Assembly (NCBI GenBank): GCA_000499405.2
Contig: HG738136.1
Span: forward strand, 2,148,646-2,212,645
Length of the DNA stretch: 64,000 bases
Direction: 5' to 3'
From: Onchocerca volvulus
Taxonomy: Eukaryota; Nematoda; Chromadorea; Rhabditida; Onchocercidae
Made by a program: the position numbers and the translations under genes. Positions 12,138 to 25,523 of the stretch are shown here, piece after piece (within the stretch, counting starts at the first letter, position 1; each line of letters starts with the position of its first letter). Under the pieces are notes generated by a model. It saw only the letters and a list, made by a program, of their open reading frames with translations, was not told the origin of the DNA and searched no databases.

Positions 12138-14139
12138 GTTATTATTGTTAATATTATTATTGTTATTATTTTTTTTTTTTATTACTATTATTATTATTAG
12201 AAATGATTTAGAAATTAAGTGCATTTGATAACTTGCAGTCAAAGGTAATTAGAGGTAAATAAGAGTAACTCAAACTAAATCAATAATAATTCAAAGAAAA
12301 CTTTTGCTCGTTATTCTAATAATATAAATTTTATTATCTTATTGTTTATTTCGAAAGTTTCTTTGCGCAATGATAAAGAATATTACGTGCTTTTTGGAAA
12401 AATAAATTTCAAAAAGTTTTTTTGCGAAAAAATAAAAATTGCGAAAAATGCCGTAAAATAGAATTAAAGATTTTGAATAAATTGTGCATTCATGAGGTGA
12501 AGAAAAAGTTGGTAGATGGATGACATTGTTACTTCTAATAATATGCAATAAAAACTTCGTTTATTCTTTCTATTTTTTTTTTTTTTTTCTATTATACAGA
12601 AAAAACATTACATTCGATAGCTATAATTTCTTTTCTTATTTTTCACAACTTTATAGCTGCAATACATAAACTGAAAAAATAATCTTTAAAATTTTAAAAT
12701 TTTAAATTTTATTTCAAAATTAAAATGCATGAATTGAAAGCTTTCTATGTGATTTATAAAAATCAAACTTTAAAATTTTAAATTTCAATTTAACGAAAAA
12801 TTTCTTTTTATTTATAATATATGCTTATCCAACTTTTGTTACAAGAAATATTTGTTTTTTTTTGATTTTCATTATACGAGTTATTTCAATAAGTTTTCAT
12901 TTTTTTTGCAATAAATTTTTAAAAATTAAATTTTTGCCAGAAAAGAGGATTAGTATTACCAACTTATTTCAGTCGGAAATTTTTGTAATCGTGCAGAAAA
13001 GAAAAAATTATTTTTATTAGTAAAAATAAAAAACATAAAAATAAATGTTCATTAATTAATTAATCCTTTTACAATATTCATACCAGAAATTGTAAATAAT
13101 ATTATTTTAAAGTAATTATTACACAATTACTATAAGTTTAATGATTTCTTTTATGTCAATTGTCATACAATTTGAACATCTGCTGTAATATTACAATTTT
13201 ATCATCAATTTTCCTTTACAAGTTCCATCTTTTTTTTTTTTTGGTAAAAAAATTTCAAATTATACTTCCGTTAAATTCATGAAATTCCGGCAATATCATT
13301 TATTTTCGACTAAATTGCAAAATTTAAATTTAAAAAGGAAAAAAATTAAAAATTAATTGAATTCGAAAGCCATCAGGACGATTCTTAAAATTTCAGATGC
13401 TTATGATTACAATTAACTTTATAACGATATAATTATGCAGATCCAAAACGAACGTCAATGTTTAAAAAGTTTTTTATGTTATCCAGTACCGGTTATTATA
13501 ATCAATACTTAATTTAATATAATCAATATTTAATACTGAAAATACTTTAAATGATTTCCAATACTATATGATAGATGTGATCGTCATTTGACATAGTAAG
13601 ATCCTAATTCATATGACTGTTTGACTTTAAAAAGTTGAAATATTATTTGAAATATAGTGAATTTAATAATATATTTATTACTTAATAAATTATATACTTG
13701 ATATTCTTTACAGGACAAATTCCTAGCTTCAGATATATTTATTGATATGTAATAATTGTTATTTATTAATTATATTTAGTACTTATATACTTGATAGAAT
13801 TCAATTTACACCACAAATACTTCTTAAAATCAAAAAATTTACCTATTGGTACAAAATAATTATACTTAATATTCTTTATATTACAAATTCTTAGCTTCAG
13901 ATATTTATTGAAATAAAATATTTGGCCCAAAATAATATGATATTTGGCCTAAAACAATCAGGCCATCTTGGCTTAGGCTCTATTTCTAAGTAAATTTGAA
14001 TCAATTTTCAGGTACGAATAGTGGATTAGCAATTAATACAGGTTGGTGGTGTTGTATTAACAAAAACGGTAAACGTGGTATTGTACCGGCAAATCGTCTT
14101 CGTATGCTTCATCGATTCGATCAAAATAATTTACCTCAG
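11887..14139 (+). CDS. CAS SH3 domain (exons 11887-11986 and 14012-14139)
   Basis: The two exons encode a complete SH3 fold. The first carries the ALYDY-like motif (AIYDNQAEWPDELAF) and the RT loop with acidic residues. The second carries the double tryptophan (GWWCC) and the GIVPANRL segment that in human CAS proteins reads GIVPGNRL. An insert of about six residues between the two halves lengthens the n-Src loop relative to vertebrate CAS SH3 domains. The conserved Trp and Pro-Asn that bind proline ligands (FAK, PTP-PEST in the family) are present, so ligand binding is likely retained. The exon junction is phase 1, and the intron between the exons contains a long TTA microsatellite. Confidence 0.88.
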
Positions 14140-17100
14140 ATAAGATATTAATTTACTTTTAGTGATTTAATTAAATTAATTAATTAATTAATTTTTTATT
14201 TCTATCATTTCGTAAGAGATATTCGAAGGAATTAAATTCTTTTGGAAAATTACATTTTCTTTTTTTTTTCTTCTCACTATTGTTACATTCATTTGTTTCT
14301 ATTTGATCTTTAATTCTTTTTTTTTTTTTTTTTTAAATTTTAAGCGATCGTTTATATTTGTCCAAAAAATTTTTCATAATTGATTGAAATAGTAATTCAA
14401 ATTTCAAAAACAAAAAAATTCCATTTCAAGATTATTACAGTTTGTGCTAATAAATTAAAATAAAATTTATTGTTTCGATTATTTCTTAAATATTTTAAAT
14501 TTAAAATAGGTAATAAATTATTGTAAATTTTCAAAAATATTCGAAAAAATTACGATTTTGAAAAATTATTATTTTAAATCTCTCTTTCTCTCGATATATC
14601 TGTATTTTTTTAGCGATCTTAAATGCTCTTAAAGTGGATGAGAAAAATTAATTTTTTGAATTTTTTTTTTTTTCTTTTAATATAAAGATTTTTTATCGAT
14701 TTTTAATCATTTCTTAAATTCAAAATCAAAGAGCATTTAGAAAGAGTAGCTATATGGATGAAATAATGAAATGATTAGAGTAATTATCATTCAAAAGATT
14801 TCTGAATTTTAAGGGACGAAATTTTTGAATTTTAAGAAATAAAAAAACTTTTAAATTTTCAGAGAATAAGAAGAAACTTCTGAATTTTAAAGAATAAAAA
14901 AGAAGAATTGACTTGTAAAACGAATTTAATGCCTGATTTGATTTCACTGAAAATTTATGATAAGAGATGATAAAAAGAAGGAAAGAATATTCTAAGAAAA
15001 AAAATCGAACATTTGTAGACAGCTTATTGGCAGCTTATCGGCAGCTTATCGATATCTTATCACTTAGCTATTAGTCTCGCCATAAATTCACAACTTCTTT
15101 GCTCCTACAATGTTTCGTACGAACGGAAAGAAAAAAGTTTTTAAAATTATTTTAAAACAATATTTTGTACTTTTCTTGCTTGTAACTAAGCAATAACTTT
15201 TCGCTTAACATTTTAACAATGTTTATTCAAACATTATTTGTAGTTTTAAAATGATTAAAATTAATTGATTTAATTTTAATTAACTTAAAATTTATTCCCA
15301 ATCATCAGCGAAAATTTTCAAATAACTTTCAACCTAAAAATGATAAATAGTATATTAAAATTTTATTTATTTTCTGAACTAATTAATCATTTATTATTAA
15401 TACTTTGGAAATATTTCATCAAAATTAATTCAAATATGAATTAATTAAATAATTTCTTCGAATTTAATATAAATCATTTTATACATCAAAAATATAGTGA
15501 TAGTTTTCGAAATAATTTTTGAATTTTTTCTCTATTTCTCAATTTCAATTCCTTTTTTCTCATTTCCAAAAATCGAATTCAAAAGTTTTTGATTCAATTT
15601 GATGAATTTAATCAACTTTCCAACTTTTATAAGCTTTCTTGACCTACCAAATTTTTGAATTGAATTTTATTCAATTCCCAATCTTTCTGTGATTATTTGA
15701 TTATCTAATTTTTGTAAGTTTATTTGATCTTTCATCTTTGCCAGATTATTCGATCTAATTTTTGCTCTTATTTATTGCAATTACAGGTTATTTAAAAAAT
15801 TCCTTCTTCTACAGTGAAATAATTGAAATTTTAATCCTTCGTGAATTAATCCTTTTTAAATTACTATTCAGGCATATGCATTTCCGTGTATGTGTGTATG
15901 TATGCATTCATGTATGTGTGTATGTGTGTATTTGTGTATTCGTGTATGTATGTATGTATGTGTGTATGTCTGTATTCATGTATGTGCGTATTCATGTATG
16001 TATTCATGTATGTGTGTATGTGTGTATTTGTGTATTCGTGTATGTATGTATGTATGTGTGTATGTCTGTATTCATGTATGTTTGTATTCGTGTATGTATG
16101 TATTTGTGCATGTGTGTATGTGTGTATTTGTGTATTCGTGTATGTATGTATGTGTGTGTTCATGTATGTGTGTATTTGTGTATTCATGCATGTATGTGTT
16201 CATGCATGTATGTATGTGTGTATGTATGTATTTGTGTATTCGTGTATGTTTGTATGTGTGTATGTGTCTGTGAACATATGTAGATATATTTACGATTGAT
16301 TACAAGTACCACTTTGGTTAAGAATTTGTTTACTAAAGTAAAGTTTTGCATATGTCTCTAATTAATTATCGATTCACCTTTCCTTTCTTCCTTCATTAAT
16401 CATCATTTATCGATACCTTTTTTCACAAAAAATATGCAAAATTTGCATATTGCATATCATTTTTTCCTTTTTTTGACAAAAATTTTCAAATTTAAAAAAT
16501 TCCAAATTTTAGTAATTAAAATAAAAATTTCAAATTTTTAATATTTTGAAGGATTTTTTTTCCTTTTTTTTACAGAAATTCATATTTTCAATCATCTAAA
16601 GAAGAAAGATTTATTTCTTAAATTACATATCTTTTATTTAATATTTGCAAGCAAATTTTTTCTTCATCAATATTTGAATATTTTTAATAAAAAATTATTT
16701 TCAAAATTTTTTACATACGAAAGAAATTGAAAATGAAATGGAGATGTTTGTAAATTTAACAAATTTGATACTTTCTAACATATGATATTAAGTTTCTTAA
16801 CATCGAAAACATTGTATTGAAAAGAACTAGAAATATCTTGATAACTTGCAGAAAAGTTGGAAATATCTTGATAAATTTTGTGTAAAAATTCGAAATATTT
16901 TGATTAATTAGCAAGCAAGTTAGAAATGTCTTGATAAACTGATAGTTATCAGTATATATTGATTGAAGCATGAATGAATTTTAAATGACTTTAACGACAT
17001 TTCATCATATCGTGTGTTTCAGATGACTTTTCGGCATTTCTTAAAATCCAAAAAAAAAAAAAAGAAAAACATCCAAAGTATCATATTGAAAAATTAGAAA

Positions 17101-20100
17101 TATCATGATAAATCTAACTTATTGATTGAATTGTGAATGGAAATTTTAGGCTGACTTTTCGACATTCGCCATATCGGTCACCATTTTAGATGACTTTTTG
17201 GCATTTCTTATAATCGAAAAAAAAAAAACCAAAAAAAAAAACCATAAAACCAAATAAAATTAATGGATGTGGAAGAATGAATCATCAAACAACATTTCAC
17301 CTTCTGCTGTTACCAATTCATTTCAAATTCTTTTCATTTTTCCTCCACTCTTTTCTAACTTTTTCATTTTTTCATTTTCTTTTTCATTTCCATTACTTTT
17401 TTTTTTTTTTACCCAAATTCCTATATTACTTTTCTTTTTTTCATCTCTTTCAAATTTCAATCAAATAATCTCCGCTTCGTTGTGCATCACCTTTTATTGT
17501 TGAATTTTTACCTAAAAATTTATTTCCAAGTACGGCAAAAGCGAAAAAAATCTTTTTTTTCATTTTATTTATATTTTTGAGTTTCAAATTTATATTTAAT
17601 ATTTTCCGATTTTTCTCTTCTTTTTTTTTCTTAGCATCTTTAGTTTAAGAGAAGTTTGGCATTCTTAGTTTAATGCCAAAATAATATAAACAAACAATTA
17701 ATTAATTGTTCGATGAAGAATAAAAATTTTTTTTTAACGAAAATTTCCTCTTCCTCATTCTTTTTCATGAAAATAAAAATATTTATTTAAATGGTTTTTT
17801 TTTAATTTTTTTCGTTTTTTTCGTTTTTTTTTGAAAATGTTTATATTTGCAACTTTTTTTTTTTCAATAATTTAAGTTAAAATATACTTTTGCTCTGTTC
17901 GTATTCCTTTCATTCATTCATTTCAACGAAAAAAAAAAAGAAATCATTTTGTTAAACTATCGATCGATATTTCAATGTTCATTTCTATTAAAAAAAAAAA
18001 TTTAAGTGTTCGAAAAAAAAAAGAGGGAGACAGGAATTTGGTAAATGAAGTTTGGAAAAAAAAAAAAAAGAAAAAAAGAAATAAAAATTACTTCTCGAAT
18101 GTTTACACAACTTATTTTTTTATCATTCTACTAACTGAAAAAAAGGTAAATTTTTTCATATTAAATAGGATGATTAAGCTTTTTGTTAATTAATTTTTGC
18201 TATTTTTGATTGATAAAATTTTGCAAGATCAAAGATTGATTGTTATAAGTTTGATCATTGATAAGTTTATCACAAATTGACCCGTATCATTCTGAACAAT
18301 TTCTCTAATACTAAATTAGGGCCAAAATTAGAACTATTCAAAATTATTCCATAAATTGGATATCGATTAGAGTGAAAGTTTCCGGAATATAATATAATTA
18401 ATTAAGATTATCAATTATTTTGCATCATTTTTATCAAATTTTTATCTGTAAACTTCTAGCTGTTATCTTCGAAAATTATGTCAAAGTACAAAGATTTGTA
18501 ATTAATAAATTAAATTTTAAACATAAATATATCGAATTATCATTTGTGCTTAAAATTGAACATATTTACAATTTTGCTGAAATTATTTGCAATTAATTGC
18601 AAATTTATTTTTTAATTTCCAATTTATTTTAAATTTAAATTTATATTTATGCCATAATTTTCGTTCGAAAACTACAAATCGATAGGTTATAAGATGACAG
18701 GATCAATTTCAGAAATCGATCTCATCATCATCATCAACATTTATCAATCGGAACAATAATAACGATAGTAAACAACGATTCATGTTTAATAGTACTGGAA
18801 GACTGATAACATCACCACCATCTTTCATTGATGATAATGATAGGTTAAATGATATTACATCGTCATTTACTAATGAATTTATCAGTTCATCAACATTTGA
18901 TTCAGGTTTAATCGCCTTTTCATCTTTAAATTTTAAGTTAAATTTCAAAATTTTTAAATTGAAATTCAAAAAAAATCAAAAATTCCTCAAAAAAAAAAAA
19001 AAAAAAAACGATTAATTCTCATATTTTAACAATTCCCCCATTCTCTCCTTATTATATAACATTAACGAATTTTTCATCAAAAAAAAAATTTTTACAATAA
19101 AAGATATTGAATTGAAATAAATTGGTAATTGATTTTAATAATCAATAATAAGAGATATTTGATTAGATTAATTTGAAAGTTTAAAAGTTCAAAATTTATC
19201 CGACTTTTTATAATTTCATCATTTTCACATTTAACAATGATTTTTATTGCGACAAGAATATAAGCGGATTATAAATGATTTCGAAAAATTAGTTATTTCA
19301 TTTATTTGATTAAAATTACAGGACAAGATTTAATAATTGAGAAAATTTGGGAAGTTTTGAATAAACAAATTTTTAATTTTCTAATTTTTTTTTTTTTTTT
19401 TGATTTACCAAAAAATTTCTTTTTTTTTCAGGTTCATTATTCGATCGGATATTTCCGTTTTCACCGTTGGAACGTTACAAGGATACTTCCTTACGTCATA
19501 TGTCAAACGGAACGATTGGCTCTTCATCGTATGGCGTTGTACGAAATATTCCGATTAAAGTGGAAAGCGTAAGAATTCACGTATTCACGTGTTCACGTTT
19601 CTCAGTTTATTTTATTTTATTCAATTTAATATCACGTCAAATTCAATTTCAATTCATCACGCCAAATTCACCATCTTTCATTCTCTGTTCTGATGCATGA
19701 ATTAAGGAAAATAATTCATATTAAAAGTTACCCTCCGATAGAGAATATATCCGGCAAAAGTATCCGAAATCCGGAAAAGATAGTTTGCAAAATCCGGTAA
19801 AGAAATAGCTGAGAATATTGATTAATAGTAATATCCGGTAAAGAGTTAGTTCGGAATATTAACCGGTTATAAAATCTGATAAGAATATATCAATTATCAA
19901 GAAATGAATTACACTGAATAATATAAATTCAGAATTTTTGTTAAAGTAAATTTTATTTTCTTTGTAAATTCTTGAATAATATTTGATCGAATATTTAATT
20001 AAAATTTAGTAAACAAATTTGAATTATGCTCCAAAATTTTATAGTTTTTATTTTTATTCATTGATAAGATAGTTGTAATTTGTTAAAAACTCCACACTAA

Positions 20101-23100
20101 TTTCAAAATTCAATCATAATCAATCAATAAATTGTATATTTACAGCATTATATGCTGCTACTAAAATATTTCTCCAACAGATAGCTAATTCTTTTAAGAT
20201 GCAAAAAAAAGTTTTTCAATCTTTAACAAAGTTTTTTTTTTTAATTTTCTTTAATTTTAAATGAATAAATTCCTTCCTGCTTATCTCATCAATATCATCT
20301 TATTAGAAATCTTTCTGAAACAATCGGAAATAAATTTTAATTTAGATAGAAATAATTTTAAAAATAAAAGCTTAGCATTTTGAATAGGAAATTCAAAATT
20401 CAAACAGAGTGATTTGTAATTAAAATTCAATTTTTTAAAAAAAACTAAAATTCCGAAATTTTTTTTTGTATTTCAAAGTTCCTTAATAAAAATAAAATAA
20501 TTAAAAATTGAAATTTCAACTTCTTCTATATTTCAGGTTTATTCAAATGATAATAATAACAATTTCGATAAGGTGAAAAGCAATTGCTATTATAACGATG
20601 AATTAACTAAAACATTTCCTCGTTATCAAAGGCACTTCGAAAGGTTGGCACATTTTTTTTTAATTAGCATTAATTAAGTTTAATTTTACGATTAATTAAG
20701 GTGACATATGCCATTTCCATAAATTTCTCAACAATCTTTTAAAAACTATTCAATTTTGAATTATGTCATTTCATTTTAAAATAATCTATTTGGGATTTTG
20801 TCGTTCAAAAAAAAAAAAAAAAAGAAAAAAATTCGAGAATTCAATAATTTTTTTTAAGTAGCATTATTTAAGTTTAATTTTACGGTTAGTAGAATGATAC
20901 ATGCCACTTCCATAATTTTGTCAGCAATCTTTTGAAAACTATCCATTTTAAATTTTTTTTTTTTTTTTACTGTTTCATTTCAAAATTATCCATTTTGAAT
21001 TTTGTTGTTGAAAAAAAAAAAATTTCAAATCGTTTTCTCAATTCGTCTTCTTTTTTGTTTTCTAAAATCGTTTTCTAAATTTAATTCTACAATTACTTGC
21101 CACTTCCGTAATTTTATTAGTAATTTTTTGAAAAGTTATCCATTTTGATTCTTGTTGCTCTAATTTTCACTTAAAATTTCCGTAATCTTCTAATCTTTAA
21201 ATATCTACTCCATATTAATTCATATTTTGAATAAATTTTTTATAAATATTTCAATTAAATTTTTTATATATTATTCTAAAATCTCAATATCAATAATTTC
21301 ATTGATTTATTTCAAATTTTTAGAATTTTCAACAAAAAATTTAAAACTTTAAAAATTATTTACTGCAAATATTTTATTGAAAATTGGGAAATTTTAAATC
21401 AGATTTCAATTTTGATAATTTAAAATATGATAGAGAAAAATTGTAATTATTTCATCCAGGATTATGACTTGAAATCTTTCATTCTTGAAACTTTACAATC
21501 ACTAAGAAAGATCGATCACTTTCCAGTTCAATTTCTTAGTTCATTGTTAATGTCGAAAATACAACAGCCTCATTTCATATTATTTATTGATTTTTTTTTT
21601 TTTTTTTTTAAATTTCACTAAAAGATATAATTTCGAGAAAGAAATGAATGAATTCGATGAACTTTAAAATTTAAAAAAAAAAAAAAAAACTGTTATTTTA
21701 CCAAAATTTTCAAGCATTTTTGTCGTTTTTTGAAATTTTATTGTTAATTCGAAATTGCTCTTATTGTTATATTAGTTTTTATCCTCAATCTGAAGGTCAA
21801 TATAAATACCACGATGACCTTTTGTATAATTCAAATTCATACATTTTATAATTTTTATTTAATAAATCTATTCATATATTTTCTTTAACTTTTAAATATT
21901 TAAGTTAATTTTCATTTTTAATTATTTCATGCTTAATTAATAGTAATTTCGGCTATGATTGGTGCAATTTAAAATGTTATTAGGCTTTAATACAACAACG
22001 TTTTTTTTTCTTATTCTTCAAAAAATTATAAAATTGTCCTTTCTTTTCTTTTTTCATATTAATAAATATTCAATTTTATATTTTGATGAATTTCATTTCT
22101 GTTACAAATTCATAACTTCGACTATAATTTTATTTTTTTTTTTTTTTAAATAACAATCCTAAAAGTTGCTAAATTTATTTTCTAATTAAAATTATCAAAT
22201 TTGATAAATGAATTTTAAATGAAAAAAATTTTTTACTCTTCAATAGAAAATTTTTACACTTTTTTTTTACTTTTTAATTTTTCACTTCATTATTCTGTTT
22301 GATCTTTACTTGAATATTATAACATTAGTTTCTTAATTTATCAAAACTTTTCATAATATCAGTGATACTTTGTAGTATTCCCGGGATTTCTCAACTGTTG
22401 AATATTATTTCATCCTGATAAGATTTTTAGTGATAAGAATGAATATCGGCCGAAATTTGTCAAATTAAATTGTAAATATTCAATTTTTAAAAATATTTTT
22501 AGCGTAGACAATAAATGATTCAAAAAAAAAATTACTGATAAAAACTTATATATTTTTAAAAATGATAAAAAAGTATACTTATGGTTGTAATCATAGCGTT
22601 GTAATAGAGAAAATCAATTTTTTACCTTATCAAAAGTTTTATAATCAAATTTTAAAACTTTTGCTTGTAAAAAATTAAAAAATATTCTTTCCTATCAGAA
22701 AAAAAGTAAAATGGAAAAAAAGAAATTTCCATTTTAGCATGAAATATTCAATAAACTATAAGATATGATTTGAACTTAATCTCAATATTCGTTAATATGA
22801 ATACTAATATACTGAAGTAAAACTTTCAAATTATTAGCAAAAAAATATCAAATTATTAAAACTATAAAAAAATAAAATTTCAAATCAATTTAATTCGCCA
22901 AAATTGGAAAATTTCTGAAAAAATCTCAAATATTTACAAATTTACAAGATTAATTGATTATTTTAAATACAACTAATTAGAGTTGAATTTATTGATATTT
23001 TTCCATTTATTGTTGGTTAAAAAAAATTATTTATCTTTTAAATTTAATTAAAAAATTGTTTTTCAAATGAAATTAATTCGAAATTGTAATTTTAATTTAA

Positions 23101-25492
23101 TAAAATTCATGTATTATTACATCGAGATAGTAATTTTTGTCATCAAACATAATTATAAATGAGTTCAACTTCGAGAAGTACTTTTTTTTTTTTTTTTCTC
23201 TGTAAAAATAGGTTTTGAAAAGATTTCATTATTTTAATTTTAACAAAATTACTCTCATCGATCAGTCGATAATCATTTTGTGATAAAATTTATGACTTCT
23301 GACCAATTTCTGTTCTTACAGTCGTTTAACAACTTTGTTGCTATACAGTTTGTTAAAATAATTTTAAATTATTTTTTAATTAAATTTTCTTTTTTTTTCG
23401 ATTTTATTTTATTGTTTTTTTTTTTTTAAATCTCTATTTATATTGCATGCATTCTCTTTTTTTTCGCAAAAAAATTATTTCAAATTCTTAATTAATCCAG
23501 AAATAATTATCTTATCCATGAAAAAATATTAAAATGTAATTTTATCAAAATAAATAAATAACTAAATATTTTCTCATTACGAATTGTCATTAATTATTTC
23601 TATCATATAATCGATAAACAAATTACAACACATTACTTTTACATCATAATCTAACTCGAATTTGAAATTTAAAATAAAAATTCAAGTATAATTTTTATTA
23701 TGATAAAATGAAAGCTTCGAAAATTCGCAATTATAAGATTAAAAAAAGTTTTGAAAATAGCTAATTTCTTGAACTTTTTTTTTTTTTTTCATAGAAATTA
23801 AGCTAATTGTAAGATAAATTTGAACTTATTGCTATTAAAAATTAATCCTTTCCCGACTATTTTTTCGTTTCGTTTAACCTTTAACCTAGATGACATAAAA
23901 ACAATCAATAAACAATAACGATCAAAATTTCGCAGGTAATGCTTATCTTGAACATTATATATATAATTACTAATTTATTAAAAAAAAGTGTAATTAAAAT
24001 TGACAATTTGAAGATTATAAATAAATCAAACAATTCGAAAAAAAATTTAAAAAAATAATAATGAATAAAATTAAATATAATAAATAGTAATAAAAAGATT
24101 AGAATTGATTTCTTTTTTTTTGCTTTTTTTGTTAGTTTAAAAAAAGTAAAAATAAAATGAAATGTTCAGAAAATAGAATTAATCGATTTGAAATCAACTT
24201 TGTTAAATTCTTTGTAATCAATATTTAGATTATTTCTATTTACACCTTTTCATATAAGTTATAATTGTTTTTCGAACTTTTTTCGTTTTAATTTTTTTTT
24301 TCTGCCATTTTACTTGAATTTAAATACTCATTTATCTGTTAAGTACTATGGTATATTTTTAAATCTTGTTTTTTCTTTCAAAAAAAAAAAAGAAAGAAAT
24401 TAAACAAATTAGGTCGAATTATTTCCGAAATATTTTGAAAATGAATATAAATTTTGAATATGAATTGAATCTTTTTACCGCAGCATTAGAATTAAAATCC
24501 AATGAAAGTACTTAAAGAAATAAAAATTCAAGTAATTTAATATTTTTTCGTTTTTTTTTTTTTTTTTTTTTGAAGAATCACGGAATTCACGAAAAAGAAT
24601 TGATTTGCATTTTTTTAAATTCAATTATTCTTGGAAAATTTTATCTAAGTATTTGCAAATATAACAATTAATTATATCATAGAAATGCTTAAAAAAAAAA
24701 AAAAAAAAAGAAAATTATTTTAAAAGAAATGCAATTTTCATATCCCATTTTTTTTGATCAATGTCGTAGAAATTTCAGTCAAACTATCAAAATGAAATAT
24801 TTCCGTTTTTTGGGCAAAAAAAGAAAATTGTAAAATTAAAATTAAATTAATAACAATCAACGATGTTGATAATCAATGATAAAAAACAGTTGCCTGTAAG
24901 AAATTTGCATTTTTTTTCTTTTTCTATTCATTTATTGTAAAATATCTATCATTTAATTGTAAATTAAATTCCACAAATTTTCCATTAATAAATTTAATTA
25001 TTAATTACACTTATATCAAGTATTTGATTTATTTTTCAATTATACCGTAGCTCTTAATCGATTTTAGTTTCGATCTCGATAATTGATTATTACTTCTTTG
25101 CTTCTTTAACAATATTCAATAGCTTATTAGTGATCAATTATCATAAAATTAGTGATCTGATAAAAGTACTAATCAAGCAAATCGAAATGATAACTTACAC
25201 TTTCGTTTTATTATAAATCATAATTTTTTGCTCCATCAATTTATAAAATTTTATTCAAATTATCAAATTAGATTAAGTATTAGATTAGATTATCAAGTAT
25301 CAAGTTAGATTTGTTATCAGATTAGACTATTTGTTAACAAGAAAAAAACTATATATCTTATTCAATTGTTATACATTTTCGTTGCAATAAAAGCAATCAA
25401 ATCAAATAATTCGAATATTTTTAAAATAATTATACTTTTGAATATGATTTACAAACTAACAAATTAAGACATATAAATAATAAATAAAATTA

Positions 25493-25523
<31 letters not shown>

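Larger units (their letters stand above)
14140..18712. other. CAS intron, about 4.6 kb
   Basis: No exon is seen inside. It holds short repeats of GAATTTTAA type at 14800-14905, a triplicated CAGCTTATCGG-like motif at 15020-15055, the large GTAT minisatellite (15886-16272) and duplicated segments at 16780-17220. Open frames at 17267-17503 are driven by pyrimidine-rich sequence. Confidence 0.5.

Noticed and set aside
11827..12228. 133-codon frame covering the SH3 exon and beyond
   Set aside because: Only 11887-11986 is exon; the left part starts at a TTG in intron-like sequence and the right part is read-through into a TTA microsatellite.
15762..16299. Long overlapping open frames of up to 173 codons on both strands
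   Set aside because: They are produced by the stop-free GTAT minisatellite and have no start context, splice logic or normal composition.
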